Shown: positions 21,327 through 31,801 of the stretch, one piece after another
Numbering within the stretch: position 1 is the first letter of the stretch
How the letters are laid out: every line of letters begins with the position of its first letter
From: Naematelia aurantialba
Lineage: Eukaryota; Basidiomycota; Tremellomycetes; Tremellales; Naemateliaceae
Length of the DNA: 64,000 nucleotides
Direction: 5' to 3'
Assembly: GCA_021527695.1 (NCBI GenBank)
Contig: JAKFAO010000001.1
Span: 1,674,001-1,738,000 of the forward strand
Position numbers and translations under genes: made by a program
Notes under the pieces: model-generated
The model's input: the letters and a program-made list of their open reading frames with translations, nothing else
The model's database searches: none
Told to the model about the DNA's origin: nothing

Positions 21327-24287
21327 CCACCGTTCCACTCGCTCTGCCATCCGCCTGCGCTGGTCCGCAGCAGCCTGTGCGTCGTATGTCTCGCCCTCTT
21401 CGCTCTCAAATCCAAGTTCCCGCTCCCCGTCCTCGTCGGTCGTATCGTCTTCGTCTATCGACACGAAGCTGAAAGTAGGCGAGCCTTCGCGGGCTGTCCA
21501 GTACAGATTCGGCATAGGAGACTCTTGTGTCTCGGCATAGTGGGAGAGTACGCTAGGTCCTGCGACAACAGCCATCAGCACCAAAGTATCGTCAGAGCCG
21601 ACTTTCATCAAGGTTGACGGCTGGAGGTTGAAGATGAGGGTTAAAACCCGTGGTAAAAGAGGCATAGTGGCCACAGGATACAGAAACTACGTACCGATCT
21701 TGAGGTCCCGCCAGTCGTGCTCGCCCGCCAGGATTCGACAAACTTCCGGCGGCAACTGATCTCCAAACTTGATCCACAAGTCGTCGTGCATCTCCGCAAG
21801 CGTGTTGACCTCGATCTCGAAAAGCTTGATAGCGGAATGCAGCAGGCCTCCACCCATTCCATCACCGCCAACGATTCGCCTGTGTTCGTCCTGGCTTTGT
21901 AGCTGGCTGAACAAGTGGGACTGGGGCGTGTGGCTACCCAAGTTGCCCATATTCGCCTCAGCGACGGTATTCACGGCGTGGGGTTGGCGCTGACGACGGA
22001 CACGGTCGTTGATACTTTCCTTTGTACCCTTGAAGACGGCGAGCGGGTTACAACCTCGGGGTAAGTGTACGCGAATGTGTTCCACTGGCATCTGGATCCA
22101 CAAATCGATTTCGGGAGCTCGCACAATCAAGCTGGCGAGCGGATCAAGTGCGACCAACGATAAGGCATGTAATCGAGGCGACCATGATCGCTTGACCAGA
22201 TCCAGCAGGAATAGCCGGGTCAGATGGGACAGGGAGAATCCAATAATCCCAGGCGCACGCGTCATCTGTGTCTCAATCTCGGCATTTGCGTACAGCATAG
22301 CAGGCGAGCGACCGCTGTAACGACGTCGAACTTGGCCATGGACGGGGGGCAATCTGTGGGGAAGGCCCGTGGGCCCCATAGCAGCCTGAGAGGTAGATGC
22401 CGGGACTATCGTCGGTTCCGTGAGATCGCGAGGGGTATCCCAACTGGTTTCCAAGCTAGACCCCGAATTTACAGTCTCACCTCCTGCTGCGAGATCGGCC
22501 GGGGGCGATTCGATGCATGGTGGCACATGCAGGCCTCCGGTCACGCTTGGGGGATTCGAAGAACCAGGAGCTGGCAGATCTGCGCCGCGTGAAACACCTG
22601 AGAGTGATGTAATATTTTCCAAATTCGGCGTTAGAGTGGGAGGGATATACCAACCGGACTTCGAACTGGGCACGGGAGAGATCGCTTCGGCCGCTGTATC
22701 ATTGCTAGCCGATATCAACATGGACGCCGCAGCAGCAATATCTTCGCTCTGGGGTGTGTTCGCTGGATGTGCGCGAGTCGAGTGATTGCGCACTGCCTGA
22801 GCCATCGGTACACTGACTGGGGATTCTGCGCGTAGCTCTGCTTTTGAAACTGGTTGCGCCGGTCGTCCAGCAGATAGTAGAGTCCGAAGGGGGCGGTGCG
22901 AAGTTGCGTTATCTGTCGGACTGTAATTGAGGTCGACGATGGAAGGCTGATGGGCAATGGCTGGAATGCCCAGAAGCGAGACAAGGGCTGGAGGCTCCTC
23001 GGTGTGTAGATACGAGTTGTCCGTCGCTAGGATTGGAAAAATGCTCGATTCATCGGGAGCAGCGCTTGGGTGACCTACATGTGCTGACCGAGGAGCTAGT
23101 CCTTCTGCTGGATCGGCCATCGAAACGTTACCGAGAGGAAACATCGGAAAGTGAGGGATAGTTGTCCCAGGATGTGCAGGCGGTGGCTCGTGACGCGGCT
23201 CGAGCCATTCTGACGGCAAGTCGACCTCACCGCCGTACAACAGAGCATCGCTCCATGCCTCTTGCAGGAAGGGCACGTTTCCGGCAGGATACTGCTGTAC
23301 CCTACGAGATTGCAGTGTCCCGTTCAGCTGCCTGGGACCACCAAATCGCGTCGTAGCGGGGTGGTGGATGCTGGGTCGATTGACCGCCATGAAGAGATCT
23401 CCGATTGGTGAATCGTACAGGTCCCACATGCGCAACTCGAGCCTTGCCTTCTCTGGACGCGTGAGGGCCAGGGAACCAAACAGCACCTTGGCGTCCGCTT
23501 CGTGCAGCACCAGAGCCTCTTTCAGGTGGAGCGTGTGGAGCTTCGGAAAGTGACGCATGACATGAGGGAGCGATGCATGGATGGTCAGCGGTTCCGCGCC
23601 GGGATGCTGTGCTCGGTAGTCCTTGTACGGCTGCTGCGAGAATTCGAGAGATGGCGCAGTAGGTGAAGGCTGGATGGTCAAGTGGCGCACGTGAGATGCT
23701 TTAGGCACCAAGGTGTATGGCGAAGGGAGCATCAAGGACTGCAGAAATGCAGGTATGCTCGAGTAGCTGACCATGGGGTGACAGTACAGGACGGGAAGAG
23801 CAAGGCAGGTCAGACCTTTGCACAGTAAGAGCGGTTTGATGGCGCCTCGGTATCGGTTAGAGTTGTGCCAGTCTGTCGGGCAGTTAGCAACTTCGTTCCA
23901 AGTCGACAGAGACAAGCAGTCACCTTCAGCGCAGTCGTCCAAGTACAACTCGAAGACGCGTTTCCACACGTCGTCAGGCAGCTCTGGGACGTAGGTAGCC
24001 CTGGCCTTTCCCTTTCCCCTATTAAGCGTTGAATCTGACACATAGGAAGCTTTCTCATCGTCTGCATCAGACGCGGTTTTGATATCCGCTGCAACGAAGG
24101 ACATGGCTGGGCCCTCGGGGTCGGCCATCTGATTCACCGGCGTATGGCTGTCGGTCGTGAGAGGCTCCGATGTGAAGGCCTCGCCGTCAACGCGACGTCT
24201 TGAGAATGCAGTTGTTGTATCGTCCGCGATAGCCATGTGTCTCTTCAGCAATGGGTTGATGTTCTTCCCCTCAGGCTCGAGATTCAT
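21270..24287 (-). CDS. F-box-like protein, long, disordered middle
   Basis: One long exon plus a short 3' exon. After about 100 variable residues an F-box-type helix appears (VPELPDDVWKRVFELYLDD). A 51-nt stopless intron then interrupts the frame (donor GTGACT, branch GCTAAC, acceptor CGACAG), joining CAE to DWHNSNRYRGAIKPLLLCKG. The following segment predicts helices and strands like the solvent-exposed part of fungal F-box proteins (FPKLHTLHLKEALVL). About 350 residues of low-complexity linker follow. The C-terminal part (GFSLSHLTRLFLLDLVKRSW, then LPRGCNPLAVF) is structured. The last exon probably begins after GTTGTCGCAG at about 21555 and is acidic. F-box proteins link Skp1/Cul1 ligases to substrates. 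No substrate is suggested here, and binding to Skp1 is inferred only from the F-box match. Confidence 0.7.
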
Positions 24288-24761
24288 GCTGCCATGTGGA
24301 ATTTGACTGGAGGTAAAAGTTGGTGGAAGAGCTGCGTGGGGACCAGCTGAGAGGAAGGGTTTTCGCGGATCGCCCTTGGGTTATATACCAGGCGACGACA
24401 TGGCGAGGTGCTCGCAGGACCCTCGCATAGGTGTAAGCTGTGAAAAGGGGGAGCAAGGACGTCCTTGGCCGCACAGGACACTTGCAATCTCGCCCGTGCA
24501 CGATTCAGACCGGCACCACGTGGCAGCCTGGTCCGTGCAATTGGCAGTGGGCACAGTGGCAACTTGCAGCGGTCAGTGGCGATGGCCAAAGCGTTTCTTG
24601 AGACGTATGAAAGGAGGACAAAGACAAAGGGGCTGTTCGCATCGCTTTTCGCCAGACACCTTTCTCTCCTTGTCTCGAATACAGGCGACCTGTACATAGT
24701 CTAAGACGTCCATCAACATCCGCAAGCTTAGAGGCGAACTGCCGCTTGGCCTTGTGACAAG
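24288..24761. promoter_or_regulatory. Divergent promoter region, F-box gene / 107-aa gene
   Basis: 474 nt. TTATATACCAG (about 24375-24385) on + is a TATA-like element about 90 nt from the F-box gene ATG; in the direction of that gene it reads GGTATATAA. Otherwise nothing distinct was seen. Confidence 0.4.
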
Positions 24762-25484
24762 ATGCCGTCTGGCATTGGCATGGGCCGACCGGTCCATCCA
24801 TTCGCCGTCACTGTTGAGGAACCTGTACCCGTAAGTCCGCGTCTTATCGTCTGGTGATCTCCTCTTCGCGTCCCGTCCCTGGACCTGGACCGTCACCTAG
24901 CTGGCAAGGGAAGCTGATGATTGAAGAATGCTATCGTACCGGACGGCTATGGGATCAAGTATCACGCCTATCATACCATGTAAGAGCACAACTAGCGTCT
25001 CGCGCTCCTTAGCTGACTCTGTACAAGTACCGAAGGGGTATTGTAAGCTCTTTCCCTGCGTCCTGAGGACACCTGTACCGCATCACAATGATTGCAGGCC
25101 TGACTCGTCTTACTGACGTGACAGCTTGCCGACTGGCACATCACTGCCTGGCGGAGCAGTCCTGCCCATGTCCAGCGTGGCTGATTTCCCAATGGTTCTA
25201 CCGCAAGGTGAGTTTTTTCGATAGGGGAACTATGGTAGAGCAGCCATCAAAGACTGGTTTGAGCCGCAAGCTGGTGGTGAGGCAACGACGGGTCCTGGAT
25301 AGGCCCAGGGGAAGAGAGAGCGGCAGCAGCGATACGGATACGGGATAGATGCGGCACGGACGGTACTGACTATGTCTCAGGAACCAAGATGCCAGGCGGG
25401 GTGATGGTGCCCATCACGATGCAGAAGAAGGAAAAGCCCAGTCCGGGCGGAAACAAGCCGGAACCGATATGTGTCATACAGTAG
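24762..25484 (+). CDS. Small hypothetical protein (107 aa) with a 15-nt micro-exon
   Basis: Five exons (24762-24830, 24927-24979, 25028-25042, 25125-25207, 25381-25484) sum to 324 nt, an exact frame of 107 aa. The third exon is only 15 nt and is bounded by TACAAG and GTAAGC. The N-terminus is MPSGIGMGRPVHPF. The second half is rich in Gly/Pro/Met (FLPTGTSLPGGAVLPMSS, then GVMVPITMQKKEKPSPGG). No signal peptide, membrane helix or known domain was recognised. Clean splice signals and an exactly closing frame argue that it is a real gene. Its function is unknown. Confidence 0.65.
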
Positions 25485-25650
25485 AAAATCTGCTCTCACA
25501 AATGATATCCCGGCAAGCCTGGGTCGCAGTGACAATGCCGCAGTTGATACTTACGAGGTTGATACATGCGAGGATAATACATGTTCAATGGAATGCGATG
25601 CAATGCCAAATGCGGTCTAAGTCTAAATGTCTAGGTAATGCGTAGTATAT

Positions 25651-25770
25651 GATGCTGTCCTTCCTTCCTTCCTTCCTTCCTTCCTTCCTTCCTTCCTTCC
25701 TTCCTTCCTTCCTTCCTTCCTTCCTTCCTTCCTTCCTTCCTTCCTTCCTTGCTGCCTTGTTGCCTTCCTT
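25651..25770. repeat. Tetranucleotide microsatellite (CCTT)n
   Basis: A near-perfect CCTT tract of about 100 nt (25661-25750), followed by a degenerate tail. It begins about 55 nt beyond the stop codon of the GT90 gene, inside its probable 3' UTR, in the 340-nt spacer shared with the 107-aa gene. Confidence 0.92.
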
Positions 25771-25824
25771 CCTTTCTGCCCGCCTTCCTTGCTGTCCCTC
25801 TTCCTGGCTTCCGTCCTCGCCTAC

Positions 25825-28412
25825 CTACTCATCGGTGTGCTCGCTGCCCTTGATATGATAACTCGCCTCGTCTCTGTTCGGCGCCGCCAATCGAGACAAC
25901 TCAAGCATCAACCTATCCCCCCAACCATCAGCGCCCTTCCCTCGGTCTATATGATCAACTGTAACCCAACTCACCTAAACTGGTATGCGACCATATCCTC
26001 CCACCGCCAGAATGTCTTGCTCCATTCCTTGCCAGCCACGGCCATCTCCTTGGCCATGTCGTCGTGCCCATTACGAAAGAAGCTCAGCACATCGTACAAG
26101 TCTGTCAAGTCCGGCTTGATTGGGATGTAGTGCACCCCTAAAGTGATAAGCCACGGTCAGCGGTGTCGCCGAATCTCGCATTCTCGTTCTTCACGTGTAC
26201 GCACAGGGCTGGACTCTATCGGTATACCTGAGATAGAGATCAGCACCGATGCACATACATGAGCAAGACGCTGGATCGACGTACCATTCTGGGAAGATGG
26301 TCGATTTGAGCACAACAGAATTGGTAGTCATAAGCCGCTTGAAGCGCGCACTCCAGCCATTCCCATCTGCCTGTCGTCAGCGTCCGGCCCAATTCACCAC
26401 GTAAGCACACCAACCAATATCCAGCAAGTACTTGTACCTGGAAATCCCAGTCAGCGGCATACTCAACTAAGCGCAGGTGGAGTCTGTACCCACTTGTTCG
26501 ATGCGTTCCAGTCCTTCCAGGTGCCAAAGGTGTATTCCTTGTTCACTTTGATACACTGCTCTGGATCGCACTGCATCGCCGATCCCGAGAACCCAACATC
26601 AACTAAGTCTCGGTTGAGCTCGGCCAACGAGGTGTTCACCGGTCCATGGACCGGCTCGAGCGGATCAGTCACGTCGAGTACGGGGATGTGCCCCGTTTGC
26701 TGCGCCGTCCGCGAGACCAGGTTGACCCGTTGCGATATATCTGGGAATGTGTGAGCCAGAGAAAGGAAACTGGGAACGACAGATGAGAGGCGAAAGACGT
26801 ACTCCATGGAGTCTGGTCGTTAAAGTAGATGCCGGTTGTGCTTCCTCGCCAGAGCAAGCGATCGTCGGTCTTTTCGTCCCATGGTGGATCTTGCCCTACG
26901 TCTTCCGTCCAGGCCTCCATAGATACCTGCCTCATTAGTCAAGCTAAAGACGACACGCATGCAAGCGTTGGGAAGTTACGCACAGCCAAGACGTCAGAAT
27001 GCAGACTGGTCTTGCACATCGCCATGGTTGGGTAAACTGCTTTGCCAGGTCCGGGCCCCTTGCCATGCCCAGATAGAAAGCCAACGAGATGCGCGGTGGT
27101 CGGGTGGTTGCAAGGATCCATAGACGCCTTGTGGTCCCAGATGAATGTCTTCTCTGTCCGCTGCCAGAGTGTCTCGAGGTCCGGGTAGTTGTCTAGGTCG
27201 TATGACTGGCGCAGAGGCTTGTGTGGGGCACACGCTGATGCCCAGCCTAGGTAAGCTGTATCGAGCTGCGGAATGGTCAGTCGGCAGGCAACAGGAGACG
27301 AGGCTGCGTACTTCCTGTTCCTCGGGGTCGAGATCTGAACGATCAGCTGTGAATCACACAAAGCAGGAAGACACACATTCTCCAACAGCGGCAGCATCTT
27401 CCAGTGCGCCCTTCTGCTCCCTATCAGCGCTGTTTTCAGTCTGCGCGTCGTCACCCGCACTCACGTAGGCATGCCCGACAAATTGCCACGGACCGTCGTG
27501 AGAGTAAAACGCAGCTTGTACAGGCTCGAGGACATCCTCTACATCTTCCAGCAGGTCTATCTGCGCCTCAGCCCGCTCCTTGGCGACACGCATGCCTTCC
27601 TCGTTCAACCCCTCCCGGACGATCGAAAAAGTGCACGTGCGGTCGGTCTCGGCGATCCCAGGGCAAGTGACGGTGATCATGCCTGACAGGGCCGATGCCT
27701 CTTTGAGCAGGTCCTGGATCTTCGACGGAGAAAGAGCGTAGAACGGCTCCAAATCCTGGTGCTGCATGTCGTCAATCTTTGAACAGCACGAACAACAGTA
27801 CAGCCGACGTAGACATACAATCTGATCATACTCGTCTGGTAATTGTACCTGGTTCCGCTTCGCATATGCCCACCTGCAATAATCAGCTTACATACCAACT
27901 GCGCTTGGACCAAGCACGCACCATCTTTCGAACCCCTTGGGAGGCGGCCGGCCATACCGCCTGCGGTATTCATCGACCGCCTGTCCCAGTGTCTGACTCG
28001 CCCTAGCCTTCTTATCCGCCCAGCTACGTTTTGCGCGCTCGACGAGGTCGAATATTGGATGTTGACCTTGTGGGTTAACTGCGAGCAGCCCGTCTGACCG
28101 AAAATCATGCGACGGCAACCGCCTGCCTTTGGCGTTATGCCGGGCGGGAATTGGGATTTTCCCCTCCCCGCCTGTCGTGTCCTGCACGACCGACGCATCG
28201 ACGCTCGTTGAGGCATCTGGGTTTGGTCGGTCAAAGAGTGCCGTGTACGCCTCGGACGACCGTATGCGAGAGAGGTAGGAAGGAGTGGAGAAGACGTCGG
28301 ACGGTCGGCGGATCGTTGAAATGTGCCGAAAGAGGATGTACGGTCCCAGGATGAGGAGCAGGAGGATGATGATGGACCGCAGTCCCCGTCGAGGCAGAGG
28401 TAGTCGAGGCAT
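25825..28412 (-). CDS. GT90 (Cap10-type) glycosyltransferase, type II membrane protein
   Basis: Many short introns; roughly 600 aa. A basic N-terminus ([12 protein letters not shown]) precedes one membrane helix ([16 protein letters not shown], residues about 12-28), which fits a Golgi type II enzyme. The stem ends with the family sequence [19 protein letters not shown]. The catalytic region contains the family segments [29 protein letters not shown], a stretch reading [19 protein letters not shown], and [14 protein letters not shown]. The protein ends with [10 protein letters not shown] joined to [17 protein letters not shown]90 enzymes include cryptococcal Cap10 and the xylosyltransferase Cxt1, which act in capsule and glycolipid synthesis. 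Donor and acceptor here are unknown. The start was taken at the first Met before the membrane helix. The next gene, facing away, encodes a Cpl1-like secreted protein. Confidence 0.88.
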
Positions 28413-29857
28413 GTTTTCTAGAGATTGCCAACCTATGACGCCCAGGGCACCAGAGGAGCAACACCGATCCAGCCGTTCTACGTCCTCCGGACCTTTTGCT
28501 CGCTGTGGGTATGCGAGTTGACTATGCAAGAGTATGGGTTAGAATATGGATGGCTAGAGAGGACCGACTTTTTGTGCAACGCGTCGCCCGCAGGCACGTC
28601 CACGTCTTATTGGCGACCCTATCCTGATTTCGTGACAAAGTGCTGCGCCGTTCAGACAAATGCTGTACATGGATGCTGTCTAAATCGGCTACAACGTGGA
28701 CATGATGTCGGAAGACATGCTTCGCATTCACGCGTCTCCCTCCACAAGGACAGGCCGAGTGGAAGTGAGAGAGACCGCATCTGGCTTCAATGGACTTCAA
28801 CAGTCGGCTCCCTCAAAAGTTAGTTGTCTTGTATGGCCGCCAAGGGTAGGGCGACATTGTGAGTGCATTCTGGTCTAAGAGGCACCTTGCCATCAAACAC
28901 GCTTCTCCACAAAACAACGGCTCATACTCGTCAGGTACAGGCAATCGAACATTCATTGCTGCCATCACAGCGGCATCAGTCCTCGCGTCGAGCTTCACAA
29001 TGCCGTTCGCGCCGGTTACCGTGCTGTTCATTCCCGACGCTGTTTGATGGTGCACGTCAAATATTGATACCATGCGCTTAACTGGCTGATCCCCGTTGAG
29101 CTTGGTCCAGGCTCCGTCGAAGTGAACTGATTACACTCGCGCTAGTGGTGATATTGACTGCAGAGCAATTGAAACCTGTCTGACCATCCGGCTCTGCTTG
29201 GGCCGGATCGACTCTTCTGGCCCAAAGATATTCGCCCTCAATGCCAGAACGGCCTAGAGTCTGAGATTCACGGCTGACGAGCAAGGTGCTAACACGAGCT
29301 CCTGGGAGCTCGAACTCGGCCTTCCGACTCGGATCGCTTCAATCCACCGAACAGCACTTCCTCCCCTATAGGGAACCTCGCAATTCAGGATGTTTCCTCC
29401 TTCGCTGGGAAACGAGACTGACATCTGAAGCATCAACCCCGTTGCTTGGCGCTCATTCGTGCTGGTTGGGACGGTTGGGACGGTTGGATTTCGGTCTCGC
29501 CTGACAAGTTGGCTGCGTTCGCCGGTTACCCCTCGACGTTGATTGGTTTCGTAACGTCTGTTTGATCGGCAGCGAGTATCTCTCTCAATAGCGTGACCAG
29601 GCATGCTTGGATCCAGGCGGATCCAGGAGACACCATTGCCTTTAAAAGAGACGACTTGAGCTTGGTCTGACCATACCCGGCAGCGCTACTCACTATAATT
29701 GACTTCGTTGATCCGACTTGCTCCTCCTCACTTGTTCTCTCTCGGCTCTTGTCGCTTTTCTGCCTAGGCCTTTCTTCACTACAACCACAAGGACAATCTC
29801 TGCTCTTCGTTTCTTCGATTTCCACGCTTCATTATCCAATCCCATTGAGAGAACAAG
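28413..29857. other. 1.4-kb spacer between GT90 and the Cpl1-like gene
   Basis: Upstream of both divergent genes. It contains the decayed-looking reading frame listed separately. TTTAAAAG (29641-29648) may serve as a TATA element for the Cpl1-like gene. Pyrimidine-rich tracts (29830-29890) lead into its ATG. Nothing else was recognised. Confidence 0.4.
28813..29424 (-). pseudogene. Possible decayed reading frame (unidentified), two frame shifts
   Basis: Read on the - strand, three consecutive segments in different frames each look protein-like. The first runs from an ATG at 29424 (MSVSFPSEGG to RWIEAIRVGRPSSSSQELV), the second contains GIEGEYLWARRVDPAQAEPD and FNCSAVNITTSASV, and the third contains HFDGAWTKLNGDQPVKR to DEYEPLFCGEACL and ends at 28813. 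The joins near 29290 and 29130 have no GT...AG intron of workable length. The simplest reading is a gene that has lost its frame twice. The product was not recognised. Alternatives are a chance composition effect or base errors in a live gene. Confidence 0.3.
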
Positions 29858-31310
29858 ATGCTGTCCTCTCATCTCCTCCTTCTCTCATCTCTCTTCCTCG
29901 CATTTCCACCATGTGTAGTCGGCCACCGCACACAAAAGCATTCTCCCGCCCGCCATCGGTCCCACAAGCCAAGCGTCACCGGGAACCTCGCAAACCGCGA
30001 TCTGGTGGATCTGGACGTCGGTCTTTGTATCCGCCTCGACGAAGACTTCAAGTTTGACGTTGAAAAGAGCCGCGACAGCACTCTTGCACAGTTTGATCTC
30101 GCCGCGGACGCGTGCTTATGTATCGACACGACGGCGTCGGTGGGGCTGCTGAACCTCAATGTCGAGGTTGATATCGTCACCAGCGTCGGCCTGGTGCTGA
30201 ACGGGAGTGCGGCATTGAACGTCGCCAAGGCGGTGAGTGGTCGCACGGACCTTGTTTGCTCTACTCTTTCGACCCACTGTTCCCTGTTCCTGTCCCAAAT
30301 CATTACGTACCGGGGTCTCTTGTCCGTTGCTAACGGCATGGACAGATAGAGTATCCCCTGCTCTACCCCGGCTTCGCAGAAATCTACGACTTCACCTATA
30401 CTGAAGTCTGTACCATCGCCTCGCTAAGCTTGCTCAATTCGCAGCATGATTTCCAACCCGGCATTAACGGCTGCTGCGCGCGATGTAAGTGTTTGTCCCT
30501 CCGCGCTGTAACATTTCCTACTCGTCATCTCTGCATCTGTTTCTTCCCATTCTATCCTTTCGGTCTCTGCCGCCGCCGCCTCATCGCCTGTCCCACCTCT
30601 GCACTCCTGTCCTGTCCGTGTTCTGTCCCGATCCCCCGGCGTTGTCATTGGCTCGGGGCTTTGACTTACCGTTCAGCGTGCAACCCAGGATACATCAAGA
30701 GTGCGTCTGGCCAATGTATCCCCCGTACATCCAACCCACCATCCTGCAGCGCCAGCGAGATGGGCTGCGGCGGCCAGTGTTTCGACAAGCAAAAGTACAC
30801 CTGCCAGTCTGGAATTGCAGTTGCCATGCACAAACGTGGACCCATCGTTTGTCCTTCGGGGATGGATCTGTGCCCCGTTGCCAAGTGGGGCAAGGGCATG
30901 GAATGTGTCAACACCCGCTCGGACATTGAGTCGTGTAAGTCTACGGCTGCCAGTGGCGAACCCATGGTGGGGATGTGTGTGGGGGTGGGGGGGGGGGGGG
31001 GGGGGGGTTAGGGGGGAGGATGAACGTGCACGAGGAAGTGTCAAGGCTAACAGACACAGGCGGCGGCTGCATCCACGCACCCGCCGACGACACCCTGTTC
31101 CCCGTCGGCGAAGACTGCACCGCCATCCCCAACGTCGACTCTGTGGCATGTACGTCCGGCCGATGTGCCGTCCGCTCTTGCGCTCGCGGCTTTGAGCCAG
31201 CACGTAACGGGACGGCATGTGAGCGCGTGATGCCGTTGCGTAACGCCGGTGTGGGGGCTGGGCAACACCAAAACTCGTACGGGCTCGGCTCGTTTAGCGT
31301 ACAGCGGTAG
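29858..31310 (+). CDS. Secreted Cys-rich protein with Cpl1-like domain
   Basis: Four exons (29858-30232, 30346-30484, 30677-30934, 31060-31310) close exactly at 340 aa. A signal peptide is clear (MLSSHLLLLSSLFLAFPPCVVG). The N-terminal half has paired Cys in LCIRLDEDF and ACLCIDTTAS. The C-terminal half is the Cpl1-like domain: a cysteine-rich array CNPGYIKSASGQC, then CPSGMDLCPV, ECVNTRSDIESCGGC, CTAIPNVDSVACTSGRCAV and SCARGFEPA. In Cryptococcus, Cpl1 is a small secreted protein linked to capsule formation and recognition by host cells. This protein is longer, having an extra N-terminal region. Its role here is inferred only from the domain. The third intron contains a long poly-G run. Confidence 0.85.
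30981..31020 (+). repeat. Poly-G run inside an intron
   Basis: Five G, one T, then 21 uninterrupted G (30987-31007), TTA, and another G-rich block. It lies within intron 3 of the Cpl1-like gene (30935-31059), on the coding strand, so it would also be present in the pre-mRNA. Length is likely variable between strains and may be misread by sequencing. Confidence 0.9.
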
Positions 31311-31801
31311 AGGAGACTCCGGTCTGCACCCCGACGATCGCTGGTCATGTACGTACGTGGATCGAGGGATCGAGCTCTGTGGGGGGAAGCACGCAAGGGG
31401 GTGTGGACCCTGCGATGTGTGGACATTGTGTCCACACTGTGATGCGGCAGGCGTAGATTGTACAGGTCAGAGTTCAGATTCAGAGTAGCGTATAGGGTAC
31501 ATTAGACTGTGGCCATACCTTTATTTCCCTCCCGGATTTCTCTTTGTTTAGCAAGGTTTACGATACCTTACTGGTATGCCATTTGGTCAGCTTATGTTAC
31601 TGTATCATGCAGACTGTCGCTGCTGCTTCGTCCAGAGGATCATGTCGAGTTTTCCTCGACCAGGTTCCTCGACCCGGAACGAGCTCATCTACATGACCAT
31701 GAACGTTGCAGACTTGCAGATCGGGTGACGATCCTGCGCTGCGAATCCAAAATCCACCTGTGCGGTGAACCCACCCGCTCGGCTACACCAATATGCATGC
31801 G
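31311..31801. other. Convergent spacer, Cpl1-like gene / CCT8
   Basis: 491 nt holding two gene 3' ends. ATTTATTTCCCTC-like sequences (about 31520) are the only AT-rich stretches. No gene recognised. Confidence 0.4.
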
